64,000 nt of DNA from Sulfopaludibacter sp035606355 (GTDB lineage: Bacteria; Acidobacteriota; Terriglobia; Bryobacterales; Bryobacteraceae), in assembly GCA_035606355.1 (NCBI GenBank), contig DATNFO010000041.1, positions 186,001-250,000 of the forward strand. The letters are read 5' to 3'. Positions 1 through 8,882 of the stretch are shown here, piece by piece; position 1 is the stretch's first letter, and the number at the start of each line of letters is the position of its first letter. Below the pieces are notes generated by a model. It had not been told where the DNA came from. It worked only from the letters and a program-made list of their open reading frames with translations, and did no database searches. The position numbers and the translations under genes were made by a program.

Positions 1-390
1 GAAGACGGCTACTCGGCGGTCCGCAGCGCGACGAGCACGCATCAGAACGCGTTTTTCGACATGATCGACCGCGCTCTGCACGGGCCCGATGCCAATCGCG
101 ACGCCGAAGTTCGCGCGTCGCTGGATGCGTGGCTGCAGCGTCCGCGCACCGATGGATTTGTCGATCTCAGAGGCAAATATCCGGCGTGCAGCAGCAACGA
201 AGCCTGCAATCCGGTTCCCGTGGCGGAGCGGCCGCCCTCGGATTTTCTGTGGCAGCTCGATCCGTATCAGCTCTCCGGAGGCGGCAGCGGCGTCATTGAG
301 ACGGCGGGCATTGACTACACTCTACCGTTCTGGATGGCGCGCTTTTACGGCGTGATCGAGCCTGCTCTACCGCATCCGCACATCCACTAA
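1..390 (+). CDS. C-terminal part of an unknown protein (5' end outside window)
   Basis: The reading frame is open from base 1 (EDGYSAVRSATSTHQNAFFD) to the stop at 388-390, so the ATG at 61 is probably internal and the gene starts upstream of the window. About 129 residues are visible. They contain no domain I can name. The C-terminus has a glycine/serine stretch (LSGGGSGVIETAGIDYTLP) followed by an aromatic segment (FWMARFYGV), which suggests a folded extracytoplasmic or enzymatic domain rather than a membrane segment. The last 24 bp overlap the end of the convergent RND fusion-protein gene. The frame is supported by continuity and composition; the function is unknown. Confidence 0.6.
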   Translation, partial: EDGYSAVRSATSTHQNAFFDMIDRALHGPDANRDAEVRASLDAWLQRPRTDGFVDLRGKYPACSSNEACNPVPVAERPPSDFLWQLDPYQLSGGGSGVIETAGIDYTLPFWMARFYGVIEPALPHPHIH

Positions 391-1581
391 CGCGCCTTCG
401 GTCACTGCATCGCTGGGATTGCTGATCACGCGCTCGCCCTCGCGAAGGCCGCTGACCACCTCGACCTCGCTGCCCAAGTCCTGGCCGATGACGATGCGGC
501 GGAAGTGGACCACGTTGTCGTCGCCGGCCACGGCCACTTGCGGCCCGTCTTTGCCGATGGCGACACAGTCGCCGGGAATGCGCAGGCCGCCGCGTTTGGC
601 CGCGCTGAAGCGCACCTGCCCGTACATGCCGGGCTTTAGCAGCGCCGCAGGATTGGCGGTTTCCAGAATCACGAGCATGCTGCGCGAGCCGGCATCGAGC
701 GAATTGGAAATATTCGTCACGCGAGCCGGAAACACTTGCCCGGGCAGCTCCTGAACGCGCAGCTCCGCTGTTTCTCCCGAGCGCACATCCTGAACAAAGG
801 TCTGCGGCACATTCACAAACACTCGGATCGGCTGAATCCTGGCGACACGGAACATCTCGCGGCCGCCATTGCCGGCGTTGATTAGCGTTCCGACATCCAC
901 GTTGCGCGCCGTCACGATGCCATCGAGCGGCGCAGTCACGCGCGCGAATCCCTTCAGCTCTGCGAGGCGGGCCAGATTCGCCTGATTGCCGCGAATGGTC
1001 TCCTGCGCGGTGGCGAGCGTGGCTTCCGCTTTTTCGCGCTGGGCCTCTTTCACGTGGAAATCGGCCTCTTTCTCCTCGCGCTCCTGCCGCGACACCACTC
1101 CTTTTTCCGCGAGCCTTTGCCAGCGATCCAGGGTGGCCTTCGAAAGATCCGCATTGGCCTTCGCCAGTGTGATATCCGCCTGCATCTCCTTCAGCGCCGC
1201 CTGCGATTGCGCCAGCGCGGCCTTCGCCTGATTGATTTGCTGATCGAGCTCGGGCGTTTCGAGCTCCGCCATCAACTGCCCGGTCTTGACGCAATCGCCG
1301 ATGTCGACGAGCCGCGACTTCATGTAGCCCTCGGCGCGCGCGAAGATGGGCGATTCAATGATCGCCTGAAGGTCGCCGGGAAGATCGATCTTCTCCGCGG
1401 CGCCCGCCATGTGCACGGCGCTCGCCAGCACCACCGGACGGCGCGCCGCGGCATCGCCCGCGGCCTGCAGCAAACCCTTCTCACGAGACAATCGGGGCAG
1501 CAGCCCGGCGACAATCGCCGCGGCTACAAGTACGCCGAGGACCGCGAAGAATACGACGATCGGACGGCGGCGCGCGCTCAC
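367..1581 (-). CDS. RND efflux periplasmic adaptor (HlyD/AcrA-type membrane fusion protein)
   Basis: A 404-residue inner-membrane-anchored adaptor that would link the RND pump encoded just upstream to an outer-membrane channel. Residues about 8-30 form one hydrophobic anchor. Residues about 80-110 are the first half of a lipoyl-like domain (GYMKSRLVDIGDCVKTGQ). Residues 110-210 form a long Ala/Glu/Lys-rich alpha-hairpin, followed by the second lipoyl half (VTAPLDGIVTARNVDVGT) and a beta-barrel domain near 245-330. The length is normal for the family. It begins with GTG, whose bases overlap the permease stop codon (GTGA), so the two are translationally coupled. No TolC-like gene is visible nearby, so the outer-membrane partner must be encoded elsewhere. 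Confidence 0.93.
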   Translation of the reverse strand: MSARRRPIVVFFAVLGVLVAAAIVAGLLPRLSREKGLLQAAGDAAARRPVVLASAVHMAGAAEKIDLPGDLQAIIESPIFARAEGYMKSRLVDIGDCVKTGQLMAELETPELDQQINQAKAALAQSQAALKEMQADITLAKANADLSKATLDRWQRLAEKGVVSRQEREEKEADFHVKEAQREKAEATLATAQETIRGNQANLARLAELKGFARVTAPLDGIVTARNVDVGTLINAGNGGREMFRVARIQPIRVFVNVPQTFVQDVRSGETAELRVQELPGQVFPARVTNISNSLDAGSRSMLVILETANPAALLKPGMYGQVRFSAAKRGGLRIPGDCVAIGKDGPQVAVAGDDNVVHFRRIVIGQDLGSEVEVVSGLREGERVISNPSDAVTEGALVDVRMR

Positions 1582-4500
1582 AGCTCCACCTCCGGGTTGC
1601 GTCCATACCGCGGCGGCCGTTTGCGCAGCACGCTATACGCTACCGGAACGAAGAACAGCGTCGCCACCGTGGCCATCGTCAAGCCCCCGATTACCGCGCG
1701 CCCCAGCGGGGCATTCTGTTCTCCGCCTTCGCCAAACCCCAACGCCATGGGCAGCATCCCTACAATCATCGCCAGCGCGGTCATGATCACCGGACGCAGG
1801 CGCGTATATCCGGCTTCGAGCGCGGCGGACAGCGCATCTTCGCCGGTCTCGCGGAGATCGTTGGCGAAATTGACCAGCAGAATGCTGTTGGCCGTAGACA
1901 CCCCGATGCTCATGATGGCGCCCATGAGCGAGGGCACGTTCAACGTCGTCTGAGTCACGAAGAGCATCAGCACAATTCCTGCGAGCGCGCCGGGCAGTGC
2001 CATCAAAATGATGAACGGATCCAACCACGATTGAAAGTTCACCACCATCACGAAGTACACCAGCACGATGGCGAATATCAGCCCGATTCCCAGGCCCGCA
2101 AACGAGCTTCGCATAGTGGAAACCTGGCCGCGCGTTTCGAAAAAGCTGCCCTTCGGCAATTTCGGAGTGAAGCCCTGCAAAACGGAATCGACATCGCGCG
2201 CCACGGCGCCCAGGTCGCGATCCTGGACGTTGGCGTAAACGTCGTAAACGGGTTGGACGTCGTAGTGGTTGACTACGCTGGCGGTGGTGTCGCGGCGCAG
2301 CGTGCCGATGTTGGCGAGCAGTTGCGGCGATGCGCTCGCGGCGTGAATCGGCATTCGCAGGAGTTCGCTCGTGGAATTCACGCGAAACTGCGGAATCATG
2401 ACGCTCACCGGGTAATCCACACTATTGCGCGGGTCGATCCAGTAGTTGGGCGCGATCTGCGTGCTGGAAGAGAGCGAGATCAACATGCTGTTTGCCACAT
2501 CCTGCTGCGAAAGGCCGAGTTCGCGAGCGCGCGTGCGATCGACGTCAAAGCGCAGCTCCGGCACGTCCACAACCTGGTGCGTGTGCACGTCCACTGCGCC
2601 TGGAATCCGCGCCACGCGTCTTTCAATCTGCCGGGCGAGGGCGTAATTCGCCGCCGCATTGGCATTGGGTCCCATCACCTGAATATCGATGGGCGCGGGG
2701 AGGCCGAAATTCAGAATTTGCCCGACGATGTCCGCGGGCTGGAAGAAGAAGGTCAGGTTAGGAAATTCCCGGTTGAGCCGCGCGCGCAGGGTCCGGACGT
2801 AGCCCGCGGTCGGGCCGTGGTTGCCTTGCCGCAGCGAGACCATCACCTCCCCGTCGAACATGCCGGAATTGGGACTGTCACTCATCGCGATGTTGAGCCC
2901 CGAGTACGGCAAACCGATATTGTCGACCAGGTCGGAGAGCTCGGCAGGCGGGATCACTCGCCGGATGGTGTTCTCCACGAGAGCGAAATAACGCTCGGTT
3001 TCTTCGATGCGCGTACCCGCCGGAGCGCGCACGTGCAGGCGGATCTGTCCCGCGTCGACTTGCGGAAAGAAATCCTCGCCCAACAAAGGCGCCAGCCCGA
3101 GACACACCGCGCAGATGACGAGGAAGCCGGCCGCCATAAAGCCGCGATGGGCCAGCGCCGATTCCAGCACTCCGCGATAGCCGCGCCGCAGCCCGTCGAA
3201 CCACCGCTGGAAGGCGTGGCCTTCCTGGATCTCGCCCTCTTCGCCGCTATAGCGCTCCACTTCGGCAGCGAGCAGATAGCGCACCATCGTGGGCACCAGT
3301 GTGCGCGAAAGCATATAGCTCGCCATCATCGCCAGAACCACGGCGAGCGCCAGCGGAGCGAAGAGGTAGCGCGCCGCGCCGGTCAGGAAGATCACCGGCA
3401 CGAACACAATGCAGATGCACAGCGTGGAGACGAACGCAGGCGTGGCGATCTGCATGGCGCCATCGAGGATCGCCTGCAGGATCGGCTTTTGCTGGCTGAG
3501 GTTGCGGTGGATGTTTTCAATTTCCACCGTGGCGTCATCCACCAGGATACCGACGGCGAGCGCGAGTCCTCCGAGCGTCATCACGTTGATGGTCTGGCCC
3601 AGCAGGTTCATGATTGCGAGCGAGGTGAGAATGGAGAGTGGAATGGACACGCAAACCACGATGGTGCTGCGCCAGCTCCCGAGAAACAGCAGGATCATCA
3701 GGCCGGTCAGAATTGCCGCGATCACGGCCTCTCGCAGCACGCCATCGATGGCCGCGCGCACGAAAAGCGATTGATCGAACATCAGTTTCAGGTTGAGCGC
3801 GGAAGGCAGCGTGGAGCGTATGCGCGGAAGAATCGCCTTCAGCCGCGCCACGATATCGAGCGTCGAAGATCCGCCGTTCTTCAGCACCGTCAGCAGGGCT
3901 GCGCGAGCGCCGTTGTGCCGCACGATGTTGGTTTGCACGGCGTAGCCGTCGCGTACGTGGGCCACATCCCCGACGTATACGGTGGCGCCATGCACCTCGC
4001 GGATAGGAAGCTTGTTGAACGCGCTGACGACATCGGGCGAGCTGTTGAGGCGAACCGCGTACTCCTGGGCGCCGATCTTCACGGAGCCCGAGGGTAGAAC
4101 CAGGCTCTGCGCGTTCACCGCGTTCACCACATCGCTGGCGCTCAGGCCCTGGGCGAAGAGCGCATGCGGGTCCAGGTCTACGGAAACCTGCCGGGGACGG
4201 CCGCCGTATGGCAGCGGAAAGGTGGCTCCCTGCACGGTCGCCATCTGGGTGCGGATGAAGTTGTAGCCGTAGTCGTAAAGCTGCTGCTCGGTGAGCGTGT
4301 CGCTGGAGATGCTCAACTGCAGAATCGGAACGCTGGAAGCGTTATAGCGGAGAATATTCGGCGGCGTGATGCCGGTCGGCAGCGCACGCAAGGTGGCTTG
4401 TGAAGCGGCCGCAAGCTGGGCTACCGCCGCTTCTACTTTCGCGCCGGGATGGAAGAAGATCTTGATGATGCCGAGGCCCGGCAGCGATTGCGACTCGATG

Positions 4501-4739
4501 TGTTGGATGTCATTGACGGAGATCGTAAAGCTGCGCTCGCTGCGGACCGTGATGATGGACGCCATCTCTTCCGGCGAAACGCCGCCGTAAGTCCAGATGA
4601 CGCTCACCACGGGGATGTCGATTTCCGGGAAGATGTCGGTGGGCATGCGCACCACCGCCATGACGCCGAGAATCACAATCAGCAGCGCCATGATGACGAA
4701 AGTATAAGGGCGCTTGAGCGCCAGTTGGACAATCCACAT
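1578..4739 (-). CDS. RND multidrug/solute efflux permease (AcrB/MexB superfamily)
   Basis: A 1053-residue inner-membrane proton-driven exporter, the usual length for the AcrB/HAE1 superfamily. The N-terminus (MWIVQLALKRPYTFVIMALL) is the typical first helix, followed by MPTDIFPEIDIP and a large periplasmic porter domain. The central helices carry the acidic pair used for proton relay (GILVDDATVEIENIHR), and the second half repeats the layout with GEDFFPQVDAGQI. It is the first gene of a two-gene operon with the adaptor, overlapping it by 4 bp. The two-component pair just upstream, read in the same direction, could regulate it, but that is inference from proximity. The substrate cannot be read from the sequence. 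Confidence 0.95.
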   Translation of the reverse strand: MWIVQLALKRPYTFVIMALLIVILGVMAVVRMPTDIFPEIDIPVVSVIWTYGGVSPEEMASIITVRSERSFTISVNDIQHIESQSLPGLGIIKIFFHPGAKVEAAVAQLAAASQATLRALPTGITPPNILRYNASSVPILQLSISSDTLTEQQLYDYGYNFIRTQMATVQGATFPLPYGGRPRQVSVDLDPHALFAQGLSASDVVNAVNAQSLVLPSGSVKIGAQEYAVRLNSSPDVVSAFNKLPIREVHGATVYVGDVAHVRDGYAVQTNIVRHNGARAALLTVLKNGGSSTLDIVARLKAILPRIRSTLPSALNLKLMFDQSLFVRAAIDGVLREAVIAAILTGLMILLFLGSWRSTIVVCVSIPLSILTSLAIMNLLGQTINVMTLGGLALAVGILVDDATVEIENIHRNLSQQKPILQAILDGAMQIATPAFVSTLCICIVFVPVIFLTGAARYLFAPLALAVVLAMMASYMLSRTLVPTMVRYLLAAEVERYSGEEGEIQEGHAFQRWFDGLRRGYRGVLESALAHRGFMAAGFLVICAVCLGLAPLLGEDFFPQVDAGQIRLHVRAPAGTRIEETERYFALVENTIRRVIPPAELSDLVDNIGLPYSGLNIAMSDSPNSGMFDGEVMVSLRQGNHGPTAGYVRTLRARLNREFPNLTFFFQPADIVGQILNFGLPAPIDIQVMGPNANAAANYALARQIERRVARIPGAVDVHTHQVVDVPELRFDVDRTRARELGLSQQDVANSMLISLSSSTQIAPNYWIDPRNSVDYPVSVMIPQFRVNSTSELLRMPIHAASASPQLLANIGTLRRDTTASVVNHYDVQPVYDVYANVQDRDLGAVARDVDSVLQGFTPKLPKGSFFETRGQVSTMRSSFAGLGIGLIFAIVLVYFVMVVNFQSWLDPFIILMALPGALAGIVLMLFVTQTTLNVPSLMGAIMSIGVSTANSILLVNFANDLRETGEDALSAALEAGYTRLRPVIMTALAMIVGMLPMALGFGEGGEQNAPLGRAVIGGLTMATVATLFFVPVAYSVLRKRPPRYGRNPEVEL

Positions 4740-4797
4740 CCCGCGATAACCTGAAGTACCTCTCTATCATAAGCACGCGCGGGAGTATGCCCGGCGG

Positions 4798-5433
4798 CTA
4801 ATCGATCAGGCCATTGCGCACGGCGAAGCGCACCAATTCGTTGATGCTGTGCAGATTCAACTTTTCCATGATGCGTCCGCGATGCGCATCCACGGTATAT
4901 ACGCTCAGATTCAGCACCGTGGCGATCTCCTTGTTGGTCTTGCCCTCGGCGAGCATCTGCAGCACTTCGCGTTCCCGGCTGGTGAGCATATCGATGGGGT
5001 TCGTCACGTGCCGGCGGTAATCGTCGAGCACCGCATTGGAAACCGCCGGACTGATATATCCCTCGCCGCCCGCGACGGCGCGCACAGCGGAGACCAGATC
5101 CGCGGCTACGGAATCCTTGAGCAGATAGCCACGCGCTCCGGCGCGCAGAATCTCGCGAACGTAGACCGAATCCTTGTGCATGCTGAGCGCGAGGACACGC
5201 GTGTGCGGCGCGGTTTCCGCCATGCGGCGGGTCGCCTCTATGCCGTTCAGTTCCGGCATGGCGACGTCCATCACCACGAGATCCGGCTTCAGGCTGGATG
5301 CGAGCTCCAGCGCTTCGCGGCCGTTGCCGGCTTCGCCGACAATCTCCATGTCGGGTTGGGCGCCGAGGATCATCTTGAATCCCTGACGGACCACGGCGTG
5401 GTCGTCAGCCAGCAATATGCGGATTTTTTTCAT
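4798..5433 (-). CDS. NarL/LuxR-family two-component response regulator
   Basis: A 211-residue DNA-binding response regulator. Residues 1-120 are a receiver domain with the acidic pocket (LLADDH), the phospho-acceptor D56 in VVMDVAMPELNG and the conserved Lys in GYLLKDS. Residues about 145-205 are a LuxR helix-turn-helix (LTSREREVLQMLAEGKTNKE, then VDAHRGRIMEKL). The gene overlaps the upstream kinase gene by 29 bp, so the two form a co-translated pair. Its stop lies about 60 bp before the start of the RND permease on the same strand, which makes the efflux operon an obvious candidate target. That link is inferred. Confidence 0.94.
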   Translation of the reverse strand: MKKIRILLADDHAVVRQGFKMILGAQPDMEIVGEAGNGREALELASSLKPDLVVMDVAMPELNGIEATRRMAETAPHTRVLALSMHKDSVYVREILRAGARGYLLKDSVAADLVSAVRAVAGGEGYISPAVSNAVLDDYRRHVTNPIDMLTSREREVLQMLAEGKTNKEIATVLNLSVYTVDAHRGRIMEKLNLHSINELVRFAVRNGLID

Positions 5434-6736
5434 CGCTCACAGGCACTCGAACTTCGATTGCAACACCTTCTCCGGGCCTCGACCGCACGGTCAGGTCGCC
5501 GCCGGCGCTGCGCGCCCTGGCGCGCATTCCAATCATCCCCATTCCGCGGCCATTCGTGCGGGAGCCATCGATGCCGCGGCCATCGTCGCGGACCGTGAGG
5601 CAGAAGGCGCCGTTTGAACGTTCGAGGCCGATCTCGACGTGTTTCGCGCCGGAATGTCGCGCCACGTTGGTCAGCGCCTCCTGCGCGATACGAAACAGGT
5701 GCGTCTCGGTTTCGTCGGGCAGACGGCCGGAGAGCGTGCTCGTCACCTTCACGTCGATTCCGGTGCGCGCGGCGAAGCCCTCGGCGAGCCACCGGACTCC
5801 GGCCTCCAGTCCGAAATCGTCGAGAATGGTCGGGCGCAAGAGCTGTGACATCTGGCGCACGTTGCCGATGGATTCGTCCACCAGCTTGAGCGAATCCTCG
5901 AGCCGCGGGCCGGCTCCGGCTCCGGCGCTCTGCATGGAGGTCAGGTTGGTTTTGAGCGCGGTGAGCGCCTGCCCCAACTCATCGTGGAGCTCATGGGAGA
6001 AGCGCCGCGCGGTGGCCTCCTGATCCTGTAGCATCTGCCAGGAGACCTGCGCCAGCTCGGCGGTCTGCTGTTCCAGCCCGCGGCTGAGCTGCAGCGCCAT
6101 CCTGACCGTGACGAACGCGAGCAGGAGCGCAAGCAACATGCTGCCGGCGGCGAACAGCACGGAATCCTGCAGAAGGCGCGACGAGCGCGCATCGATCGCC
6201 GCCTGCGAGATGTTGACCTTGCGGTATTCCGCTTCGATCAGTCGCGCGATGACGCTGATGAATGCCTCATGGTCGCGGAAGAGATCGATGGAGGCAAAGG
6301 TCTCCGGATTCTCGACTGAGAGAATGCGCCTGGCCTCATCGGAGAAATCGGTGGATGCTTGTTTGAGCCGGATCCAAAGGTCGCGCTCCGGCGTGCGGGC
6401 GCCCTCGGCGACGATTCGGTCGATGTCGCGGCCGGCTTCATCGAGCTGCCGCAGAATAGCGCCGTAATCCACGGAATCGGGATCGCGGGCCAGGACGGAG
6501 AACACCTCGGAGAGGCTTGTCTGCTGGTGGTGGAGCTCATCGATGAGGCGGTTCGTGACGGCCTGTTCGCGCAGCAGGTCGGCGGCATTTTGTTGAATGG
6601 AGTGGATGTTCTGCACGCCGGCCAGCGCGGCGGTCAGCAGCAGCAGAATCACGAGCCCGAAGCCGGTGATGAGGACCTGCAGGATTTTGCGCTGTGTGAT
6701 CGGTCCCTTCACTCGACCACAAGTATAAATCTTCAT
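5405..6736 (-). CDS. Membrane sensor histidine kinase (HisKA_3/NarX-like)
   Basis: A 443-residue sensor kinase. Helices at about 17-40 and 192-215 enclose a roughly 150-residue periplasmic sensor that looks all-helical, resembling a CHASE3 or methyl-accepting-type domain. The dimerisation motif RRFSHELHDELGQ places the phosphorylated His near residue 251. The ATPase domain has an N-box (EALTNVARHSG) and a G-box (DDGRGIDGSRTNGRGMGMIG). I chose the ATG at 6736 (MKIYTCGRVKG) because the first transmembrane segment follows directly. A longer frame reaching 6877 would add a non-conserved arginine-rich leader and run into the small divergent gene. It pairs with the overlapping response regulator. 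Confidence 0.9.
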   Translation of the reverse strand: MKIYTCGRVKGPITQRKILQVLITGFGLVILLLLTAALAGVQNIHSIQQNAADLLREQAVTNRLIDELHHQQTSLSEVFSVLARDPDSVDYGAILRQLDEAGRDIDRIVAEGARTPERDLWIRLKQASTDFSDEARRILSVENPETFASIDLFRDHEAFISVIARLIEAEYRKVNISQAAIDARSSRLLQDSVLFAAGSMLLALLLAFVTVRMALQLSRGLEQQTAELAQVSWQMLQDQEATARRFSHELHDELGQALTALKTNLTSMQSAGAGAGPRLEDSLKLVDESIGNVRQMSQLLRPTILDDFGLEAGVRWLAEGFAARTGIDVKVTSTLSGRLPDETETHLFRIAQEALTNVARHSGAKHVEIGLERSNGAFCLTVRDDGRGIDGSRTNGRGMGMIGMRARARSAGGDLTVRSRPGEGVAIEVRVPVSDEKNPHIAG

Positions 6737-6855
6737 TAATCGGACCCGCCCCGAATTGGGTGCCCGGATTAGCCTACGCGGGCTACTGTGGTTTTTCGGG
6801 TAAAGCCGCAAGATGGGATTGTGAGCGGGCGGCAAGGCCCGCAAGGAGAAAAGAA

Positions 6856-7071
6856 ATGAAAAACACCGCACTCGCAATCGTTTTCGCCGTGGCCTCGACG
6901 CCGTTCATGTTCGGCGCCCAAGCTACTGCCCCGGCCAGCCAGCCCGCTCAGGCGACCAAGCCGGCCGCGACCACCACGACCAAAAAGCACGTCAAGAAAG
7001 TCAAAAAGAGCACCAAGCCCGCTGCGAAGACCGCCGCGTCTCCGGCCGCCGGCTCGGGCGTGAGCAAGTAA
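6856..7071 (+). CDS. Small exported Lys/Ala/Thr-rich protein, tandem copy 1
   Basis: A 71-residue protein starting at the ATG preceded by AAGGAG. It has a signal peptide (MKNTALAIVFAVASTPFMFG, cleavage likely after the next Ala) and then a low-complexity tail of Ala, Pro, Thr and Lys with a basic core (KKHVKKVKKSTKP). No enzymatic domain is present. The two genes that follow are clear paralogues, and copies 1 and 2 are nearly identical in DNA, so the duplication is recent. A strongly basic exported peptide could bind anionic polymers (LPS, DNA, polyphosphate), but that is a guess. The function is unknown. Confidence 0.75.
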   Translation: MKNTALAIVFAVASTPFMFGAQATAPASQPAQATKPAATTTTKKHVKKVKKSTKPAAKTAASPAAGSGVSK

Positions 7072-7073
7072 TT

Positions 7074-7106
7074 AACGCCGCAAGGCACAACTTGAGTTCG
7101 ATAGGA
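7074..7106 (+). repeat. 33-bp intergenic direct repeat, copy 1
   Basis: The 33 bases from AACGCCGCAAGGCACAACTT to the end of the ribosome binding site (ATAGGA) recur exactly at 7328-7360. Each copy fills the space between one small gene and the ATG of the next, so the duplicated unit is gene plus leader. Confidence 0.9.
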
Positions 7107-7115
7107 ATAATCATC

Positions 7116-7325
7116 ATGAAAAAGACCGCATTCGCAATCGCATTCGCCGTCGCTTCGACGCCGTTCATGTTCGGCGCCCAGGCTATTGCCCCGGCCAGCC
7201 AGCCCGCTCCGGCGACCAAGCCGGCCGTGACCACCACCAAAAAGCACGTCAAGAAAGTCAAAAAGAGCACCAAACCCGCTGCGAAGACCGCCGCGCCTGC
7301 GGCCGGCTCGGGCGTGAGCAAGTAG
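7116..7325 (+). CDS. Small exported Lys/Ala/Thr-rich protein, tandem copy 2
   Basis: A 69-residue paralogue of the preceding gene: signal peptide MKKTAFAIAFAVASTPFMFG followed by the same Pro/Ala/Thr segment and the same basic core (KKHVKKVKKSTKP). I chose the ATG at 7116 over the in-frame ATG at 7092 because the signal peptide begins there and AGGAA lies just upstream. Differences from copy 1 are mainly single substitutions and one lost Thr codon. It is co-directional with copies 1 and 3, with only the 33-bp repeat and a few bases between genes, so it is probably co-transcribed. The function is unknown. Confidence 0.75.
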   Translation: MKKTAFAIAFAVASTPFMFGAQAIAPASQPAPATKPAVTTTKKHVKKVKKSTKPAAKTAAPAAGSGVSK

Positions 7326-7327
7326 TC

Positions 7328-7360
7328 AACGCCGCAAGGCACAACTTGAGTTCGATAGGA
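7328..7360 (+). repeat. 33-bp intergenic direct repeat, copy 2
   Basis: Exact second copy of the 33-bp leader at 7074-7106, ending in the GATAGGA ribosome binding site of the third small gene. Confidence 0.9.
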
Positions 7361-7369
7361 GACATCACC

Positions 7370-7588
7370 ATGAAAAGCACCGCACTCGCAATCGCATTCG
7401 CCGTCGCATCGACGCCTTTCGTGTTCGCTTCGCAGGCCGCCAATCCGCCTGCCAATCAGGCTGGCCAGAAGGCTTCCAGCGATACCACCAGCACCACGAA
7501 GGTGAAGAAGCACAAGACCACGAAAGTGAAGAAAGACAAGACGGCGCCGGCCAAGACGGGTTCCACCGCCTCCGGCACCGGCAAGTAA
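7370..7588 (+). CDS. Small exported Lys/Thr-rich protein, tandem copy 3 (diverged)
   Basis: A 72-residue third member of the tandem family. The signal peptide (MKSTALAIAFAVASTPFVFA) is still close to copies 1 and 2. The tail is rewritten (NQAGQKASSDTTSTTKVKKH, then TTKVKKDKTAPAK) but remains basic and Thr/Lys-rich. The start at 7370 follows GATAGGAG. A strong hairpin immediately downstream ends the cluster. The conserved signal peptide with a drifting but still basic tail suggests selection on charge and export rather than on a fold. The function is unknown. Confidence 0.72.
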   Translation: MKSTALAIAFAVASTPFVFASQAANPPANQAGQKASSDTTSTTKVKKHKTTKVKKDKTAPAKTGSTASGTGK

Positions 7589-7603
7589 CCACGCGCAAAC
7601 CCC

Positions 7604-7637
7604 GGAAAAGGGGGCAGGTCGCCTGACCCCCTTTTCC
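7604..7637. terminator. Bidirectional hairpin terminator between convergent genes
   Basis: GGAAAAGGGGGCAGG, a TCG loop and CCTGACCCCCTTTTCC form a near-perfect stem (one bulged base) flanked by an A-run on one side and a T-run on the other. It sits exactly between the third small gene and the convergent TPR gene, so it can serve both strands. Confidence 0.85.
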
Positions 7638-8779
7638 TAAACCTTCCTCAACTGCTTTTGCGCCGCGCGGCTCCAGCGCGCGGTGAACCGGCGCCGGTAA
7701 CGCGGCGCAGTCCGATCCGCCTCCACAGCCGCTGCATAGGCCGTCGTGGCCGCTTCCTTTTCGCCCAACTGTTCCAGGACTTCACCAAAGTAGAACTGAC
7801 CTTCGGGATCATACGGACGGCGATCCGTGTAGATCTCCAGTTCCCGCCGTGCATCCTCAACCCGATTCAGCGCCAGGTATGTCGCGCCGAGCTCGCGATG
7901 AACCTCGCTCGAACTGTGCCGCTCGTCCAGTTTGAGGACGGTTTCGAAGCGGATGAGTGCATCCGGCAGACGGCCTTGCTCACGCGCGATCCGGCCGAGT
8001 TGGAAGTGCGCGTCGGCCTCGGTGGGGTCGATGCGTACGGCGTTCTCGAAGCGGGCGATGGCGTCCGAGTAGCGGCGCCGTTGCTGATAGATCAACCCGA
8101 GCTGATACTGCGCGTCGGCGTCGTGCGGATTGAGCGCGGCGGCGTCCAGCATGCGCCGGAAATTCTGTCCCTGCCGGAGGCCCGATCCCAGGTTGCGCAC
8201 TTCGCCGCTGAGGTAATACCAGGCGTAGAAGAGAAAAAACGGGGAGGCGAGCAATCGCAGAATGAAGGAGAGCGGAGCCCACAGGAAGCCTGCCACAACC
8301 ACGGGGATCCAGGACAACGCGACAATGGCGATAGCCGTCCCGCTACCCACCCCAAACGTCATTCTCACCGCAAAAAACATCAGCGCGCCGAAGTACAACT
8401 GAATGCTGGTGTACAACGGCAACAACGCGCTTTCCGGCACAAAAACCGCGCCCGCAACGTAGACGATTTGCGCGGCGGCCCAAGCCATGGCCGCCGATGT
8501 GAGGAGAGTCGCGTAATCGCGCTGAAACACCACTCCGACGCTGCCGATCCGGCCCAGAAGAGTCGCGATCAGAAGCACTCCGGGAACGTACACGCCCGCA
8601 AGCACCAGTAGCGGCATGTAAAAGGCGATCGGAGGACCGCTTACCAGATGGGTTTCGGCAAACCCGGCCGCCAGCGCGGCGCAACTCGCAAACAGCAGGC
8701 TGCCGCGGTCCAGAATGCCGCTGAAGGCGACCGGAGGCCTGAAGATCGCTGCCAGAAGCAGCCTCAAATTCTCTATCAC
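7637..8779 (-). CDS. Yip1-like multi-pass membrane protein with C-terminal TPR repeats
   Basis: A 380-residue protein starting with GTG. The N-terminal 200 residues contain about five hydrophobic helices arranged like the Yip1 family (IFRPPVAFSGILDRG start). Residues about 215-350 hold several tetratricopeptide repeats (NPHDADAQYQLGLIYQQRRR, then DPTEADAHFQLGRIAREQGR) that are predicted to be cytosolic and protein-binding. The C-terminus is basic. The layout suggests a membrane scaffold. No catalytic motif is seen and the partners are unknown. It converges on the small-protein cluster and is divergent from the Gly-Thr-Thr repeat gene. Confidence 0.85.
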   Translation of the reverse strand: MIENLRLLLAAIFRPPVAFSGILDRGSLLFASCAALAAGFAETHLVSGPPIAFYMPLLVLAGVYVPGVLLIATLLGRIGSVGVVFQRDYATLLTSAAMAWAAAQIVYVAGAVFVPESALLPLYTSIQLYFGALMFFAVRMTFGVGSGTAIAIVALSWIPVVVAGFLWAPLSFILRLLASPFFLFYAWYYLSGEVRNLGSGLRQGQNFRRMLDAAALNPHDADAQYQLGLIYQQRRRYSDAIARFENAVRIDPTEADAHFQLGRIAREQGRLPDALIRFETVLKLDERHSSSEVHRELGATYLALNRVEDARRELEIYTDRRPYDPEGQFYFGEVLEQLGEKEAATTAYAAAVEADRTAPRYRRRFTARWSRAAQKQLRKV

Positions 8780-8882
8780 AGCCGCATTGTAACTGCACGA
8801 ACGCCCGCGGCCGGGAACGTTTGGAGAGGCACTGAGAGGTATGTTGATGCGTCGCGACTATGTAGGCAGGAAGCGAGAGGAT

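Noticed and set aside
2031..4097. A 688-codon open frame on the plus strand
   Set aside because: It is antisense to the RND permease; composition is His/Arg-rich shadow translation with no domain.
6737..6855. A possible c-di-GMP-type riboswitch before the small exported proteins
   Set aside because: The GGTAAAGCCGCAAG stretch is faintly similar, but the matching first half and tetraloop receptor could not be found.
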